Source: Bacillus sp. (in: firmicutes) (GTDB lineage: Bacteria > Bacillota > Bacilli > Bacillales > Bacillaceae). Taken from it: a stretch of DNA of 64,000 nucleotides. How positions within the stretch are numbered: position 1 is the stretch's first letter; the number at the start of each line of letters is the position of its first letter. The stretch spans positions 91,304 through 155,303 of the forward strand of contig JAPSLL010000003.1 in NCBI GenBank assembly GCA_031180805.1. The letters run 5' to 3'. Shown here in pieces: positions 63,706-64,000 of the stretch. The notes under the pieces were generated by a model, which saw only the letters and a list, made by a program, of their open reading frames with translations, was not told where the DNA came from and ran no database searches. A program made the translations under genes and the position numbers.

Positions 63706-64000
63706 TTATCCTTTTACTGCTCCAACCGTAATCCCTTTAATAAAGAATCGTTGTACAAAAGGATAGAAGAGAATAACCGGACCAGTTGCAATCACTGCTG
63801 TTGCCATTTTCATCGTTTCCAAAGGTATTTCCTGTGGTGCTACATTTGAAGCTGCTGCAGAATTCCTTATGAAATCAGCACTTGTAATAACGTTATAAAG
63901 GAATAACTGTAACGGTCGATATTCCATGTTCGGTGATAGGAATAGCATTGAGTTGTACCATTCATTCCAATAGCCTAACGCAATAAAGAGACCAATAGTA
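63706..64000 (-). CDS. Carbohydrate ABC transporter permease (LplC/YtcP type), partial
   Basis: C-terminal 98 or so residues only; the start is beyond the window end. GYWNEWYNSMLFLSP is the coupling-loop region of MalG/LplC permeases and the end reads LFYPFVQRFFIKGITVGAVKG, the usual C-terminus of this family. It directly precedes the lipoprotein gene in transcription order. Confidence 0.85.
   Translation of the reverse strand, partial: TIGLFIALGYWNEWYNSMLFLSPNMEYRPLQLFLYNVITSADFIRNSAAASNVAPQEIPLETMKMATAVIATGPVILFYPFVQRFFIKGITVGAVKG

Overview
The window looks like chromosomal DNA from a low-GC, endospore-forming Bacillaceae bacterium (Bacillus sensu lato). The support is an A+T-rich composition, strong AGGAGG-type ribosome binding sites with many GTG and TTG starts, a complete gerA-B-C spore germinant receptor operon, CcpA-like cre sites, Zur and PerR boxes of the Bacillus type, and several decayed copies of a dispersed intergenic repeat I recognise from Bacillus genomes. 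I see no rRNA, tRNA, CRISPR array, intact insertion sequence or prophage.

Layout. 0.2-5.5 kb: a sulfate-ester operon (lipoprotein, ATPase, permease, cytoplasmic Cys-type sulfatase) behind a sigma-A promoter and a leader with an early attenuator-like hairpin. 5.6-9.2 kb: a CSCC-motif permease divergent from selD and selU (tRNA 2-selenouridine). 9.2-15.1 kb: a small unknown protein, a formate/nitrite channel, the gerA-B-C operon and a YetF-type DUF421 protein. 15.3-19.1 kb: a Gfo/Idh/MocA oxidoreductase, a YokE-PH/FxLYD membrane protein and a GT2 polysaccharide synthase. 19.2-29.5 kb: a rhamnoside locus with two GH78 alpha-L-rhamnosidases, a GH1 enzyme, an AraC regulator, a GPH transporter and cre-like sites. 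29.8-31 kb: a pspA-type envelope-stress operon with OmpR-type direct repeats. 31-38 kb: a cntABCDFE-type metallophore (staphylopine family) transport operon under a near-consensus sigma-A promoter and two Zur boxes, without cntKLM. 38-39.7 kb: an SDR dehydrogenase divergent from a TetR regulator. 40-42.4 kb: an XRE/DUF1232 regulator plus LCP protein, divergent from a secreted PLD nuclease across a perfect 45-bp palindrome that contains both promoters. 42.7-48.4 kb: a PL11 rhamnogalacturonan lyase, an orphan sugar-binding lipoprotein whose best start codon is ATA, and an esterase. 48.5-52.5 kb: an Lrp regulator, an MBL hydrolase, a GH1 6-phospho-beta-glucosidase and an RpiR regulator. 53-57 kb: ahpC-ahpF with a PerR-like box and a Bcr/CflA drug exporter. 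57-64 kb: a LytTR/DUF3021 pair, an IS1182-type transposase remnant, then GH43, GH2, a LplA-type lipoprotein and a permease cut by the window end.

Taken together, much of the window serves plant cell-wall use: PL11, GH78, GH2, GH43, GH1 and esterase genes with sugar uptake proteins fit the side-chain and backbone breakdown of rhamnogalacturonan-I. The rest is accessory: sulfur scavenging, selenium tRNA modification, zinc-controlled metallophore traffic, and envelope and peroxide stress. The two strongest leads for something not yet described are the symmetric-promoter XRE/DUF1232-LCP/PLD module (40-42.4 kb) and the Zur-controlled cnt transporter that has lost, or never had, its neighbouring biosynthesis genes (31-38 kb).
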